DNA of 43,147 bases from an uncultured Verrucomicrobiota bacterium (GTDB taxonomy: Bacteria; Verrucomicrobiota; Verrucomicrobiia; Limisphaerales; JADLHS01): assembly GCA_937894935.1 (NCBI GenBank), contig CALAYC010000175.1, forward strand, positions 1-43,147. The letters run 5' to 3'. The notes beneath the pieces are model-generated. The model searched no databases and was not told the origin of the DNA. It worked only from the letters and a program-made list of their open reading frames with translations. Both the position numbers and the translations under genes were made by a program. Of the stretch, positions 1 to 8,696 are shown one piece after another (the stretch's first letter is position 1; the number at the start of each line of letters is the position of its first letter).

Positions 1-2
1 CG

Positions 3-86
3 CTCGCGCCGATTGCGCGCGAACGCATTGACGAAATCAAACAGCGGCAAGTCGCTGCTGCGCCGCAACAAACTCCGCAACAATAA
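3..86 (+). CDS. C-terminal tail of an upstream gene (partial)
   Basis: An open frame runs from the window edge to a TAA at 84-86 and ends 2 bases before the lptE start, which suggests the same transcription unit. The 27 visible residues are polar, with a helical stretch (ARERIDEIKQRQ) followed by a Gln/Pro/Ala-rich end. Such a tail would suit a helical TPR protein such as the BamD-like lipoproteins, but too little is visible to name it. That a gene ends here is seen only as an open frame with tight spacing; its identity is a guess. Confidence 0.5.
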   Translation, partial: LAPIARERIDEIKQRQVAAAPQQTPQQ

Positions 87-88
87 CT

Positions 89-601
89 ATGCGCTTGCGG
101 CTCGGCCTTCTCGCAATCGTCGCAACGCTGGCATTGTCCGGTTGCGCCGCTTATCGGCTCGGATCCACTTCCGGCGAACTGGCGGGATTTCGCACGATTC
201 AGGTTGTTCCGTTTAACAACCGCACACTTGAACCTCGCCTTGCGGACGCGCTGACCGGTGCTTTGCGCAAAGAAATTCAACGCGATGGTACGTATCGCCT
301 GACCACGAGCGATCCCGGAGACGTCATCGTGTCCGGCGAAATCGTGCAGTTTTATCGCAGCGAAATCAGCTTCCTGCCCGTGGACGTGGTTACGGCGCGC
401 GATTATCAGGTGACGATGACGGCGCGCGTGTTGGTGAAGGAACGCGGGACAGATCGAGTGCTTTTGGATCGTCTTTTGACCGGCAGCACGTTGATGCGCG
501 TGGGCAACGATTTACCCAGCGTCGAACGCCAAACGTTGTCGCTGCTCGCTACTGATCTCGCGCAAAAAATCCGCTTCGCTCTAACCGACGGCACGTGGTG
601 A
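89..601 (+). CDS. lptE: LPS-assembly lipoprotein LptE family
   Basis: A 170-residue outer-membrane lipoprotein. Residues 1-19 form a lipoprotein signal peptide with a lipobox LSGC (Cys19). The mature part carries the family pattern: 'FRTIQVVPFNNRTLEPRLAD' near residue 34, then a region of alternating beta strands and a helical C-terminus. In Gram-negative bacteria LptE plugs the LptD barrel and helps insert lipopolysaccharide into the outer leaflet. The length and single-domain make-up match the family. It follows an upstream gene by 2 bases, so it is probably the last gene of an envelope-biogenesis operon; the next gene is convergent. The family call is good; that it partners an LptD in this organism is inferred. 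Confidence 0.8.
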   Translation: MRLRLGLLAIVATLALSGCAAYRLGSTSGELAGFRTIQVVPFNNRTLEPRLADALTGALRKEIQRDGTYRLTTSDPGDVIVSGEIVQFYRSEISFLPVDVVTARDYQVTMTARVLVKERGTDRVLLDRLLTGSTLMRVGNDLPSVERQTLSLLATDLAQKIRFALTDGTW

Positions 602-609
602 TTTCAGAG

Positions 610-646
610 CGCCGGTTCAATCGGCGTAATAGCGGACTCAATCCGC
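610..646. terminator. Two short tandem hairpins between convergent genes
   Basis: Two 5-bp stems follow each other in the 64-base gap between lptE and the convergent sugar dehydrogenase: 610-614 pairs with 622-626, and 632-636 pairs with 642-646. Both loops contain TCAA. There is no T-run on either side, so this is not a classical intrinsic terminator. It may still slow polymerase from both directions. Low certainty. Confidence 0.25.
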
Positions 647-665
647 GAGGCCGACGATCCTTCTG

Positions 666-2633
666 CTACGGCAGCCATCGCACACGATAAAAGAGATTTT
701 CTGAAGCGACGTTTAATTGGGCGGTAGTTGTTAAATCGCTCGCTGTCACTTCATCAGTGACATCTTGCCAATCGGCTGCAACAAGGTTTGTCGCAGATTG
801 AATGCGATATTTCCAGCCCGGAACAGATTGCCACGTGAGCGAAATTTCACTGTCGTTGTGATGAATCTCCGTCACACGCGGTGGGCCGAGCGAAGCGACC
901 ATTTTTCGAATTGAACCGTCGCTCTTCGTGATGACGTAAATTTCGCCGTCGCCGCCTTGGGCAATTCGCAAATCCACACGCCCGCCCCCGTAAACATTGC
1001 CGCTCACATCGGTCTTTCCCAGTTCGGTGCTTTCGGCGCTACCGGGCAGACGATTTGCCCCCGCGTTACCGCCGCGATTTGTGTACGTCATTGCGACAAG
1101 ATCAAACATCCGCCAGCGCGCGAATCCGGTGTCCGGCACATCGAACGGACTATCATAAACCACCTGCAGTTCACAAATCGGTGCGACGGTGTTTCGATCA
1201 CCATCATCAGCCGCAAGCATCTCGTTGAAGTCCGAATAGAAAATCCGGCCATTAGCGATATCGCCGAAGATGTATTTGCCATACAGCGCTGGCAGCAACG
1301 ACCCGCGATAAACAAAACCGCTGCTGATACCGTCACCATCCCAATGACTGTAAGCAGCGACCGGATATTCCGGCGTCACGGCATCAGTCAGGCCGTTTAC
1401 GGAAAGCAAATCCACAACCGGAAACGGCGCACCAATCTGACTGCCGGTTTTCTGATGCGTCGAGCCACACGCGCTGCAGATGAACAATTCTTCCGGCCCT
1501 TCACGTTCACCGTAACCATAGTTTCCGCCTTTGCGCACAAGATTCACTTCTTCCCACGCATGCAGGCCGATGTCGTTTTCGATCATCAGATTCGTTACCG
1601 GATCCCACGAGATGCGATGACAATTGCGAAAGCCGTAAGCAAAAATTTCTTTGCGCAATCCCGCCAGATTGACGCTCACAAACGGATTTGGATCCACGCC
1701 AGTCGTGGGAATGCGATAGCGACCATTAGCACTCAATTCATCCGCAGGCCGAAGATTAATATCTGGCGTGATGCGCAAAATTTTTCCCGGCAACGCGTCG
1801 AGGCGCTGTGGCATGGTGTGAATGCTACCGGCGGTTTCACCCGCTGAACCATCGCCGACGGCGACATACAGATTGCGATAATCAGCGTCACCCGGTTGCG
1901 CGAGCGGATTGAACAATAAGTCGCCCAGCGGATGAATCCGACTGTGCAAGCCGATGCGAAGAATCTCGCGCGCCGTGCCTTCAAACGTCGCGTTGCTGAT
2001 ATTCGTATCTCGCCATTCAATCAGAACACTGTGAAACGCCACCGTTCCGACCGGAGGATTTATCGCGGTTGTCGTCGTGTAACCCGCCAGGTCCAGTGCG
2101 GGTAGATGATCATTGATAGGCGCGGCGCTGCCAGCAGCAGCAGGATTTTCGAGATGCGCCGTATAAAAAATACCGTTGTTTGCATATTCAGGATCAAACG
2201 CGATGGGATTCAATCCACCGGCGTAACCTTGCAGATTGTAATACTTCGGAAAGATGGATTGAAAATTGAGATACGGAGTAAACGAGCGCGTGTTTTTATC
2301 GAGAATATAGAGATTGCGATTCAGGTCGGTGACGAAGAAACGCGAGTCGGCAAGCGGCGCATTAGCGGGTTCAGATCGCAGAAACGTGGGCCGCGCGAGC
2401 TGATCGGAAAAATTGACGTTTGCGCCAAAGTTCAGAATCGAACCGCCGCGACCAGACAATGGCAACGTCGCGTAATCTTCCAGCACCACCGCCGCGCCAC
2501 CGTTGGTGATTTGAAATCCGCTTGGATAAACGATTTCGCTTCGAACTCCACTCAACGACGCAAGCAGCAATGCGAGAGAGCATTTGATCAGCTTCCAGCG
2601 ACGCGACAACGGAGCAGCAGAGGCGGCGGTCAT
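666..2633 (-). CDS. Secreted PQQ-dependent sugar dehydrogenase (GSDH/sorbosone type)
   Basis: A 655-residue exported six-bladed propeller of the soluble glucose/sorbosone dehydrogenase type, which oxidises sugars with PQQ. The start at 2633 is chosen because it yields a clean signal peptide (basic SRRWKLIK, then a Leu/Ala core); the open frame continues upstream to 2747 without export features. Family marks include 'VGDGSAGET', 'YGFRNCHRISWDP' and 'EEVNLVRKGGNYGYGE..GPEE'. A loop with several Cys (FICSACGS) lies near the active-site side. The last 70 residues (LTWQSVPGWKYRIQSATNL...) form the small beta module often appended to secreted Verrucomicrobia proteins. The substrate and the actual use of PQQ are not shown by sequence alone. 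Confidence 0.78.
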   Translation of the reverse strand: MTAASAAPLSRRWKLIKCSLALLLASLSGVRSEIVYPSGFQITNGGAAVVLEDYATLPLSGRGGSILNFGANVNFSDQLARPTFLRSEPANAPLADSRFFVTDLNRNLYILDKNTRSFTPYLNFQSIFPKYYNLQGYAGGLNPIAFDPEYANNGIFYTAHLENPAAAGSAAPINDHLPALDLAGYTTTTAINPPVGTVAFHSVLIEWRDTNISNATFEGTAREILRIGLHSRIHPLGDLLFNPLAQPGDADYRNLYVAVGDGSAGETAGSIHTMPQRLDALPGKILRITPDINLRPADELSANGRYRIPTTGVDPNPFVSVNLAGLRKEIFAYGFRNCHRISWDPVTNLMIENDIGLHAWEEVNLVRKGGNYGYGEREGPEELFICSACGSTHQKTGSQIGAPFPVVDLLSVNGLTDAVTPEYPVAAYSHWDGDGISSGFVYRGSLLPALYGKYIFGDIANGRIFYSDFNEMLAADDGDRNTVAPICELQVVYDSPFDVPDTGFARWRMFDLVAMTYTNRGGNAGANRLPGSAESTELGKTDVSGNVYGGGRVDLRIAQGGDGEIYVITKSDGSIRKMVASLGPPRVTEIHHNDSEISLTWQSVPGWKYRIQSATNLVAADWQDVTDEVTASDLTTTAQLNVASENLFYRVRWLP

Positions 2634-2766
2634 AACAGAGGGTTCGCAGCCAGTCTCACACAAGGCTGCGATTAAGGAAGCCCGAACAAGTGCAAAGATA
2701 ATGCGGATTTGCGCACAATCGCGCTCCGACATCGACGCACAATCCAACCGCGCTGCCGCGCTTTTA

Positions 2767-3693
2767 TCAGCGATCGCGCTTGAGCAAATATTCTGCGAGC
2801 GCTTCCAACGCCACCGCGCGACCTTTAAACGGCTTCAACGCGGCGAACGCTTTGTTCGTCAATTCGGTCGCGATCCGACGCGACTTTTCCAATCCCACGA
2901 TGGACGGATACGTGGCTTTTTGCGCTTTAGTATCTTTGCCCGCCGTTTTGCCAAGCTGCTCGCTGGTTTGTGTCACGTCGAGGATGTCGTCAATCACCTG
3001 AAACGCGAGGCCGACGTGATAACCAAAATCGGTCAGTGCTTTGAGTTGTGCCGCGGAACAATTCGCGCTCATGCCGCCGAGCCGCACCGAACAGCACAGC
3101 AGCGCCGAAGTTTTGCGTTCGTGAATGTATTTGAGCTGCGCGACTGAAGTCTTTTTACCTTCACCTTCAAGATCGGCAACCTGCCCGGCGATGAGTTGAA
3201 GCGAACCGGATGCTTGAGCGATTTCCAGAATCAGATCGCGATGCGAATAACGCGGCCAACCTTTCGCCTGCGCCGCAATTTCAAACGCCTGCGTCAACAA
3301 CGCGTCGCCCGCAAGCACTGCAATTCCTTCGCCAAACACTTTGTGATTCGTGAGTTTACCGCGGCGATAATCGTCGTTATCCATCGCCGGCAAATCGTCG
3401 TGAATGAGCGAGTAGGTGTGAATGCACTCCACCGCGCACGCGAGCGGCATCGCATCGGATTCCTTGCCCCCACACGCCTGTGCCGCCGCGAGCACCAGCG
3501 CGGGACGCATCCGCTTACCGCCGGCGAAAAGCGAGTAACGCATCGCTTTGTGAATCGTCGCAGGCTTGGTTTTCTCCGAGGGCAAAAAGCGATCCAGCGC
3601 CGCGTTGACCGAAGCCGTGCTGGCGGTGATGAAGGATTCCAGATTGAAACCGGATTGGGCGCGTTGCGCAGATTGACGTTTACGAGCGGACAT
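2767..3693 (-). CDS. ispA: Farnesyl-diphosphate synthase (polyprenyl synthetase)
   Basis: A 308-residue trans-isoprenyl diphosphate synthase. It condenses isopentenyl diphosphate with dimethylallyl/geranyl diphosphate in the cytosol to make C15 farnesyl diphosphate for quinones, undecaprenol and hopanoids. Both Asp-rich Mg-binding motifs are intact: DDLPAMD (residues 99-105) and DDILD (235-239). The basic loop GGKRMRP near residue 58 binds diphosphate. The residues just before the first motif (YSLIH) are those of short-chain bacterial IspA enzymes, so a C15 product is likely. The N-terminus (SARKRQSAQRAQSG) is slightly longer than usual and may not be exact. The gene stands alone in direction with the sugar dehydrogenase downstream. 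Confidence 0.9.
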   Translation of the reverse strand: MSARKRQSAQRAQSGFNLESFITASTASVNAALDRFLPSEKTKPATIHKAMRYSLFAGGKRMRPALVLAAAQACGGKESDAMPLACAVECIHTYSLIHDDLPAMDNDDYRRGKLTNHKVFGEGIAVLAGDALLTQAFEIAAQAKGWPRYSHRDLILEIAQASGSLQLIAGQVADLEGEGKKTSVAQLKYIHERKTSALLCCSVRLGGMSANCSAAQLKALTDFGYHVGLAFQVIDDILDVTQTSEQLGKTAGKDTKAQKATYPSIVGLEKSRRIATELTNKAFAALKPFKGRAVALEALAEYLLKRDR

Positions 3694-3872
3694 GCGGGTT
3701 AGCTTTTAGGCCAACAGCGATGATGGAGCAAGTTGGAAAGCCGGGCGAATGAACTGTGAGCGACGGCACGAGCGTGAGAAGCAAGAGCCGTTTTCGAGAG
3801 CCGCTACAAATCTGCCGCGGATTTCCACTTTACTTGGCACGGCCAGAAGTTTCTCCTTAAGCCCAATCAGCA

Positions 3873-5645
3873 ATGAAATTGAACCTCCTTCCCTTGGGCG
3901 CGGCAGTCTGTTTGATGTTAGCGGGTTGTAATCGGAACGAAAACACAGCGAATGTTGCTGGCGATAAAAAATCGTCCACTCCCGGCGTGACTCCGACGCG
4001 GCAGACTTCGTTTCACGAAGTCACCAGTCAACTCGACTCCGGCGGCAGCGTGTACGGTTATCTGGCCACGGATCAATGGCTCGCCAATCTCGCCACTAAC
4101 GTCGGGAAATATCGCGAGTTGATTGTGAATCTCCCTGATGTTTCAGCGGATGACCGCGAGAACGTGGAAAAGGTTTTCGATTTCGTGACGCGCGGAATTA
4201 CTGCCAGCGGTTTGGAAAAACTTACCGGCGTCGGCGTCAGCGGCATTGAGGTCGAACCCGGTTTGCACCGCGTCAAATTCATCCTGCATCACCGGGCAGG
4301 TGAAGGCGACGGCTTGCTTTGGAATCTGTTCGGCAAAGAAGCACACGCGCTGACGGGCATGGATTTGTTGAGCACCAACGTCGCGGTCGCCGGTTTCGGT
4401 GACATTGATTTGTTGGCGCTGTGGCAGGCGATTGAGCGCGGTATCGGCCACGCGAACATTCCGGATGTGTCAGAGAGCATTCGTCGTTGGCCACAGGAAT
4501 TCGAGCGCGGGACGAAAATGTCCTGGTCCAAATTGCTGGAATCGTTCGGCGGCGAAGTGGGATTTGCGCTGTTGCTCGATGACGATAATCAACTCGTTTT
4601 GCCGCTCGGCCCTCAGGGCTTGGAGTTTCCCACACCCGGCTTGTTGCTGGCGGTAAAAGTGAACGATGAGATGATTTTCAATCGCATCAGTGAAGAACTG
4701 AAAAAAAACGAAATGGCGGAGCTCACAGACGAGCCAGGGCTGAAGATGTATGCGATGCCGATTCCTGTTCCACTGCCGGTGGAACTCCAGATCACCGTCG
4801 CCAGCACGGGAGATTACCTGCTGATCGCGAGTTCGCCACAGATTGTCCGCGATGCGGTCGCCGTTCGCGTCGGTAAAATTCCCGGCATGCGCCAGTCCGC
4901 GGAAGTTCAGGCTTTGTTGAAATATCTACCGGAACAAGGAAATCAATTCAGTTACGTGAGTCGGCGATTTTCGGAGATTCTGATGATGATTCAAAAACAG
5001 GCGTTGAACATGAACGCCGAACTCGGCGGTCGCCAACGTGAGCTGATCGAAAAATTGCTTTTCAGCCAGGGGCCAACGTTTGGTCTCGCGATCAATGGAC
5101 ATACCTCTACCGGTTGGCAAAGCGTGTCAGTCGGAAATCAGGATTCAACCACCGCAATCGTGGCTATGCCGGTGGCTGGTGTAGCAGCGATAGGCGCTTC
5201 GATGGTTTTACCGGCTCTCGCAAAAGCGAAAGCCAAAGCGCAGTCCATTCAATGCGTCAACAACATGAAACAAATCGGGCTGGCGGCACGCATTTGGGCC
5301 ACGGACAACGACGATCAATTTCCGTTTCACGTCAGTCGCAGCAAAGGCGGAAGTGCAGAATCACGCCAACACGGCGGCGACAGCTACGACCGAAATGCGT
5401 ATTTGCATTTTCAAGTGATGTCGAATGAATTGTTCACCCCGAAAATTCTCGTCTGCCCCACCGATTCCAAAAGACAAGTCGCGCAAAACTTCGTGGAGCT
5501 ACAGTCGTGGAATGTGAGTTATCAATTGCGCACCGGCGACAGGGTCAAGCAAACCAATCCGACTGAAACGCTGATTTATTGTCCAATTCATCATCACGTG
5601 GGTCTTACTGACGGCTCAGTCCAAATGGGCAAAAGCGGTCAATAA
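3873..5645 (+). CDS. Lipoprotein with a pilin-like C-terminal segment (unknown function)
   Basis: A 590-residue protein not recognised as a named family. The signal peptide ends in a lipobox (LAGC, Cys19), so it should be lipid-anchored. Residues about 50-420 are mixed alpha/beta with no motif I can name. Near residue 431 comes a hydrophobic helix (VAAIGASMVLPALAKAKAK) followed by 'CVNNMKQIGLAARIWATDNDDQFP', then 'MSNELFTPKILVCPTD' and a final 'HVGLTDGSV'. This is the layout of the Verrucomicrobia/Planctomycete pseudopilin-like family, minus the N-terminal prepilin cleavage site. The same blocks occur in the gene at 41771-42865. It looks like a fusion of a lipoprotein with a pilin-family domain. 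Exported location is well supported; function is unknown. Confidence 0.75.
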   Translation: MKLNLLPLGAAVCLMLAGCNRNENTANVAGDKKSSTPGVTPTRQTSFHEVTSQLDSGGSVYGYLATDQWLANLATNVGKYRELIVNLPDVSADDRENVEKVFDFVTRGITASGLEKLTGVGVSGIEVEPGLHRVKFILHHRAGEGDGLLWNLFGKEAHALTGMDLLSTNVAVAGFGDIDLLALWQAIERGIGHANIPDVSESIRRWPQEFERGTKMSWSKLLESFGGEVGFALLLDDDNQLVLPLGPQGLEFPTPGLLLAVKVNDEMIFNRISEELKKNEMAELTDEPGLKMYAMPIPVPLPVELQITVASTGDYLLIASSPQIVRDAVAVRVGKIPGMRQSAEVQALLKYLPEQGNQFSYVSRRFSEILMMIQKQALNMNAELGGRQRELIEKLLFSQGPTFGLAINGHTSTGWQSVSVGNQDSTTAIVAMPVAGVAAIGASMVLPALAKAKAKAQSIQCVNNMKQIGLAARIWATDNDDQFPFHVSRSKGGSAESRQHGGDSYDRNAYLHFQVMSNELFTPKILVCPTDSKRQVAQNFVELQSWNVSYQLRTGDRVKQTNPTETLIYCPIHHHVGLTDGSVQMGKSGQ

Positions 5646-5704
5646 CCAGGAGTTGCACGCAAGGCTTCAGCCGCAACATCCACAAATGCGCGTTGAAAAA
5701 ACGC

Positions 5705-5733
5705 CATCAGGCTTCTAGTTTCACCGCCTGATG
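5705..5733 (+). promoter_or_regulatory. Hairpin that buries the rhomboid start codon
   Basis: A perfect 8-bp inverted repeat, CATCAGGC at 5705-5712 and GCCTGATG at 5726-5733, with a 13-base loop. The last three bases of the right arm are the ATG of the rhomboid gene, so in mRNA the start codon would be paired. No Shine-Dalgarno sequence is visible nearby. This could make translation depend on temperature or a binding factor, or it could be a weak stem melted by ribosomes. The repeat is seen; the role is inferred. Confidence 0.4.
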
Positions 5734-6573
5734 CTGGATGATCGTGATTATATGCGAGCGACTGGATATGGCCACAACCGCTGGCACACCCTCACTGCGA
5801 CGTTATTGATCGTTAATGGAGTAATTTTTCTGTTCGAAGCACTGGCGCCGCGGCTTTTTCCCTACGGTTATCTGGCATTGAGCGGTGCAGGATTAAGCCG
5901 AGGCTACGTCTGGCAACTCCTGACATTCCAATTTCTTCACGCCAACCTGTGGCATTTGCTGCTGAATTCGCTGGGGCTTTTTGCCTTCGGCTTTGCCGTG
6001 GAAGAAGCATTGGGACGAAAGCGTTTTCTGCTGCTCTACCTGACGAGCGGCGTCGTTGGTGGACTGGTTCACGTGCTGGGCGGTTTCGTCTGGCCCAGTC
6101 ACTTTGGCGTGTACGTGAACCCCTTCGGCGTACTGCAATTCACTCCGATGGTCGGCGCGTCGGCCGGATTGTTCGGATTGATTGCGGCGTTTGCACTGAT
6201 GTTTCCGAATCGCGACCTGACGGTTTATTTATTTTTCGTTCTGCCGGTTACCGTCAGTGCCAGAGTGTTGTTGATGGTCAGCGCCGGCATCAGTGTGCTG
6301 GGCGTATTGATTGACAAAAGCAACGTCGCCCACGGCGCTCATGCCGGCGGAATGTTGGGCGGATGGCTGATGTTACGATGGTTTTCGCGGCAACGCCGAC
6401 CGAAGGTTGAGGTCGCGCCAGAACCACCTCCAGCGTCAAAGTTCGAAACGGATTTCGTCAGCAAAGAAGTGGATCCAATTCTGGAAAAAATTTCCAAACA
6501 CGGCATCCAGAGTCTCTCGCTACGAGAGCGTAAAATTCTGGATGAAGCCCGCCGAAAAATGGACAAGCGCTAA
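5731..6573 (+). CDS. Rhomboid-family intramembrane serine protease
   Basis: A 280-residue polytopic inner-membrane protease with at least six hydrophobic segments between residues 18 and 217. The catalytic serine is Ser144 in GASAG. The partner histidine is His204 in HAGG. The conserved His75/Asn79 of the 'HLLLN' helix would form the oxyanion site. The soluble tail after residue 240 (DPILEKIS..GI.SLS..ER..L) matches the DUF6576-like tail found on many rhomboids of this phylum. The ATG at 5731 is preferred because MLDDRDYMR precedes the first membrane helix, although it lies inside a hairpin; an in-frame ATG at 5752 is the alternative. Substrates cannot be read from the sequence. Confidence 0.88.
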   Translation: MLDDRDYMRATGYGHNRWHTLTATLLIVNGVIFLFEALAPRLFPYGYLALSGAGLSRGYVWQLLTFQFLHANLWHLLLNSLGLFAFGFAVEEALGRKRFLLLYLTSGVVGGLVHVLGGFVWPSHFGVYVNPFGVLQFTPMVGASAGLFGLIAAFALMFPNRDLTVYLFFVLPVTVSARVLLMVSAGISVLGVLIDKSNVAHGAHAGGMLGGWLMLRWFSRQRRPKVEVAPEPPPASKFETDFVSKEVDPILEKISKHGIQSLSLRERKILDEARRKMDKR

Positions 6574-6582
6574 ATCGCGCTC

Positions 6583-7620
6583 TCACCATTCGATCACGGC
6601 CGCGCCCCAGGTCAATCCCGCGCCGAACACTACCAGCAGGACAAGGTCACCGCGTTGAATGCGACCAGTGCTCACGGCTTCATCAAGAGCAATCGCCACA
6701 GAGGCCGCCGAAGTATTTCCGTAACGATCCAGATTGCAGAACAATTGATCCGGACGCGCTCCGAGACGTTCACCCACTGCATCAATGATACGGCGATTCG
6801 CCTGATGCGGGATGATGCATTTGATTTTGCTGATGTCTATGTCGCAACGCCGCAACGCTTCGGTGGCGGCGCTGACCATCGCTTGCACCGCGTGCTTGAA
6901 GGTTTCTTTGCCTTCCATGCGCAGGAAGTGCAGACGGGATTGGACTGATTGCGCCGTCGCCGGACAACGACTGCCGCCACCCGGCATGTAAAGCAACTCT
7001 GCCTTTCCGCCGTCAGCGCCCATCACCGCCGTCAGCAAGCCGTGAGAATTCGGGCGATTCTGCAATACTACCGCGCCAGAACCGTCACCGAACAACACGC
7101 AGGTATTGCGATCCTGCCAATCCACAATAGACGAAAGTTTTTCCGCACCGATAACTAGGACCGTGTCGTAAGTGCGCGACATGATGAACTGCTGGCCGAT
7201 TTCGAGTCCGTAAATGAACCCGGAACACGCGGCTTCGAGGTCAAACGCAGCAGCGCGTTTGGCACCGATTTTTTCCTGCACCAGGCAGGCCGTGGACGGG
7301 AAAACCATGTCCGGTGAAATCGTCGCGACGATGATGAGATCAATCTGGTCGGCTGTAACATTCGCCGCCTGCATCGCACGCAAAGCCGCTTTGGAAGCGA
7401 GGTCGGAAGTGAATTCGTCCTTCGCTGCAATGCGCCGTTCTTTGATGCCGGTACGCGTTGTGATCCATTCGTCAGAGGTCTCGACGATTTTTTCCAGTTC
7501 GTAATTGGTCAGCACCTTGGCAGGTACATAAGCGCCCACTCCAGCGATGGAAACACTGCGGCCTTGAAAGTTGTAATTGGCGCGCGGGTTTTTGAACTTC
7601 GGTTTAGTGACAGAACTCAT
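6583..7620 (-). CDS. fabH: 3-oxoacyl-ACP synthase III (KAS III)
   Basis: A 345-residue condensing enzyme that starts type II fatty-acid synthesis by joining acetyl-CoA (or another acyl-CoA) to malonyl-ACP in the cytosol. The catalytic triad is visible: Cys132 in AACSGF, His272 in PHQAN and Asn302 in GNTSAAS. About 22 residues precede the usual start of the fold (SVSIAGVGAYVP), a modest N-terminal extension. The ATG overlaps the stop of plsX in an ATGA (7617-7620), so the two are translationally coupled. The order rpmF-plsX-fabH is the classical lipid gene cluster. Primer preference (straight or branched) is not evident. Confidence 0.95.
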   Translation of the reverse strand: MSSVTKPKFKNPRANYNFQGRSVSIAGVGAYVPAKVLTNYELEKIVETSDEWITTRTGIKERRIAAKDEFTSDLASKAALRAMQAANVTADQIDLIIVATISPDMVFPSTACLVQEKIGAKRAAAFDLEAACSGFIYGLEIGQQFIMSRTYDTVLVIGAEKLSSIVDWQDRNTCVLFGDGSGAVVLQNRPNSHGLLTAVMGADGGKAELLYMPGGGSRCPATAQSVQSRLHFLRMEGKETFKHAVQAMVSAATEALRRCDIDISKIKCIIPHQANRRIIDAVGERLGARPDQLFCNLDRYGNTSAASVAIALDEAVSTGRIQRGDLVLLVVFGAGLTWGAAVIEW

Positions 7621-8648
7621 GCGGAAACGGGAGTCGCGCCAGCCGCCGCAATACGCTCATTGGCGCGGGCGATGTCGTTGGCGATGGTTTGCTTGATGCC
7701 GTGACGGATTTCATCGGCGGCGACGCGAACAGCGCTGGCAAACGCGCGTTCACGTGATGATCCGTGAGCTTTGATTACGATACCGTTCACGCCAAGAATC
7801 GCCGCCCCACCATAAACTTCGGGATCCAGGCGGCGTTTGAGAGCAGTGAAAGCGCCTTTAGCCAGTGCACCGCCGATGGTGCGCACGGGGTTGGCTTTGA
7901 CTTCATTCTTGAGAAGTTTGCCAATGGTTTTGCTCAAACTCTCGCAGGTTTTCAGCACAATATTGCCAATAAACCCGTCGCAAACGACGACATCCACGCC
8001 ATCATTGAAAAGATCGAATCCCTCGCAATAACCCATGAAATTCAAATCCAATTGGGCGCAAAGCTGCGCAGTTTCTTTGGTCAGCTCCGTGCCTTTGCCT
8101 TCTTCAGTGCCATTGCAAAGCACCCCCACTCGCGGTTTCTCAGTTCCGAGAACTTCCCGAGCGTAAACGCTGCCCATAACGGCAAATTGCGCCAGATGCG
8201 TCGGTTCAGCGACTGCATTCGCGCCGCAATCGAGCATAATGAAATCCTGCGACAAGGAGGGAAAACGGCAGGCAATGGCGGGTCGCTCCACACCGTCGAG
8301 CCGGCCCAATCTCATTGAACCCGCAACGAGCGCACCCGTGTTCCCGGCGGAGATAATGGCATCGGCTTTTTCGTCGCGCACCAGTTCGATGGCGCGGGCC
8401 ATGGAGGAATCTTTTTTCTTTCGAACCTCCAACGGCTTGTCGTCCATCGTCAACACTTCGGAGGCGTGGACGATATGGACGCGTGGGTCAGCAAAGCCCA
8501 ATTCCTTAAGAACAGGGCGGATTTTCTCCTCCTGGCCAACGAGCAGTACGGAACTGATCCGGTTGTCGGCTTCGAGGGCTAGTTTGACGCCTTTGATGGC
8601 GACCGCACATCCGTGGTCGCCCCCCATGACATCCAACGCAATTCGCAT
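7617..8648 (-). CDS. plsX: Phosphate acyltransferase PlsX
   Basis: A 343-residue enzyme that turns acyl-ACP into acyl-phosphate, the donor for PlsY in phospholipid synthesis. It is recognised by the start MRIALDVMGGDHG, the 'SAGNTGALVAGSM' block and 'LCNGTEEGKGTEL'. The ATG at 8648 is chosen over an in-frame ATG at 8696 because the family begins with this MRIALDVMGG motif and the extra upstream residues would run over a hairpin. There is no Shine-Dalgarno sequence; the start codon sits 7 bases past that hairpin (8656-8684). The stop overlaps the fabH start. Confidence 0.95.
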   Translation of the reverse strand: MRIALDVMGGDHGCAVAIKGVKLALEADNRISSVLLVGQEEKIRPVLKELGFADPRVHIVHASEVLTMDDKPLEVRKKKDSSMARAIELVRDEKADAIISAGNTGALVAGSMRLGRLDGVERPAIACRFPSLSQDFIMLDCGANAVAEPTHLAQFAVMGSVYAREVLGTEKPRVGVLCNGTEEGKGTELTKETAQLCAQLDLNFMGYCEGFDLFNDGVDVVVCDGFIGNIVLKTCESLSKTIGKLLKNEVKANPVRTIGGALAKGAFTALKRRLDPEVYGGAAILGVNGIVIKAHGSSRERAFASAVRVAADEIRHGIKQTIANDIARANERIAAAGATPVSA

Positions 8649-8655
8649 AGCTAAA

Positions 8656-8684
8656 GGGCGCGTTCCTGCAAGGAAAACGCGCCC
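8656..8684 (-). promoter_or_regulatory. GC-rich hairpin between rpmF and plsX
   Basis: The arms 8656-8664 (GGGCGCGTT on the plus strand) and 8676-8684 (AACGCGCCC) pair perfectly over 9 bp, with a possible inner CC/GG pair. On the coding strand it begins 12 bases after the rpmF stop and ends 7 bases before the plsX ATG, followed only by TTTAGCT. The tail is too short in T for a strong terminator. It could be a leaky attenuator, a processing or stability element that separates ribosomal-protein from lipid-gene expression, or a gate on plsX translation. Confidence 0.5.
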
Positions 8685-8696
8685 GAACGCCAGCAA

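Noticed and set aside
957..1847. A 296-residue open frame opposite the sugar dehydrogenase
   Set aside because: It lies wholly within a well-supported gene on the other strand, and the translation is a low-complexity shadow without motifs.
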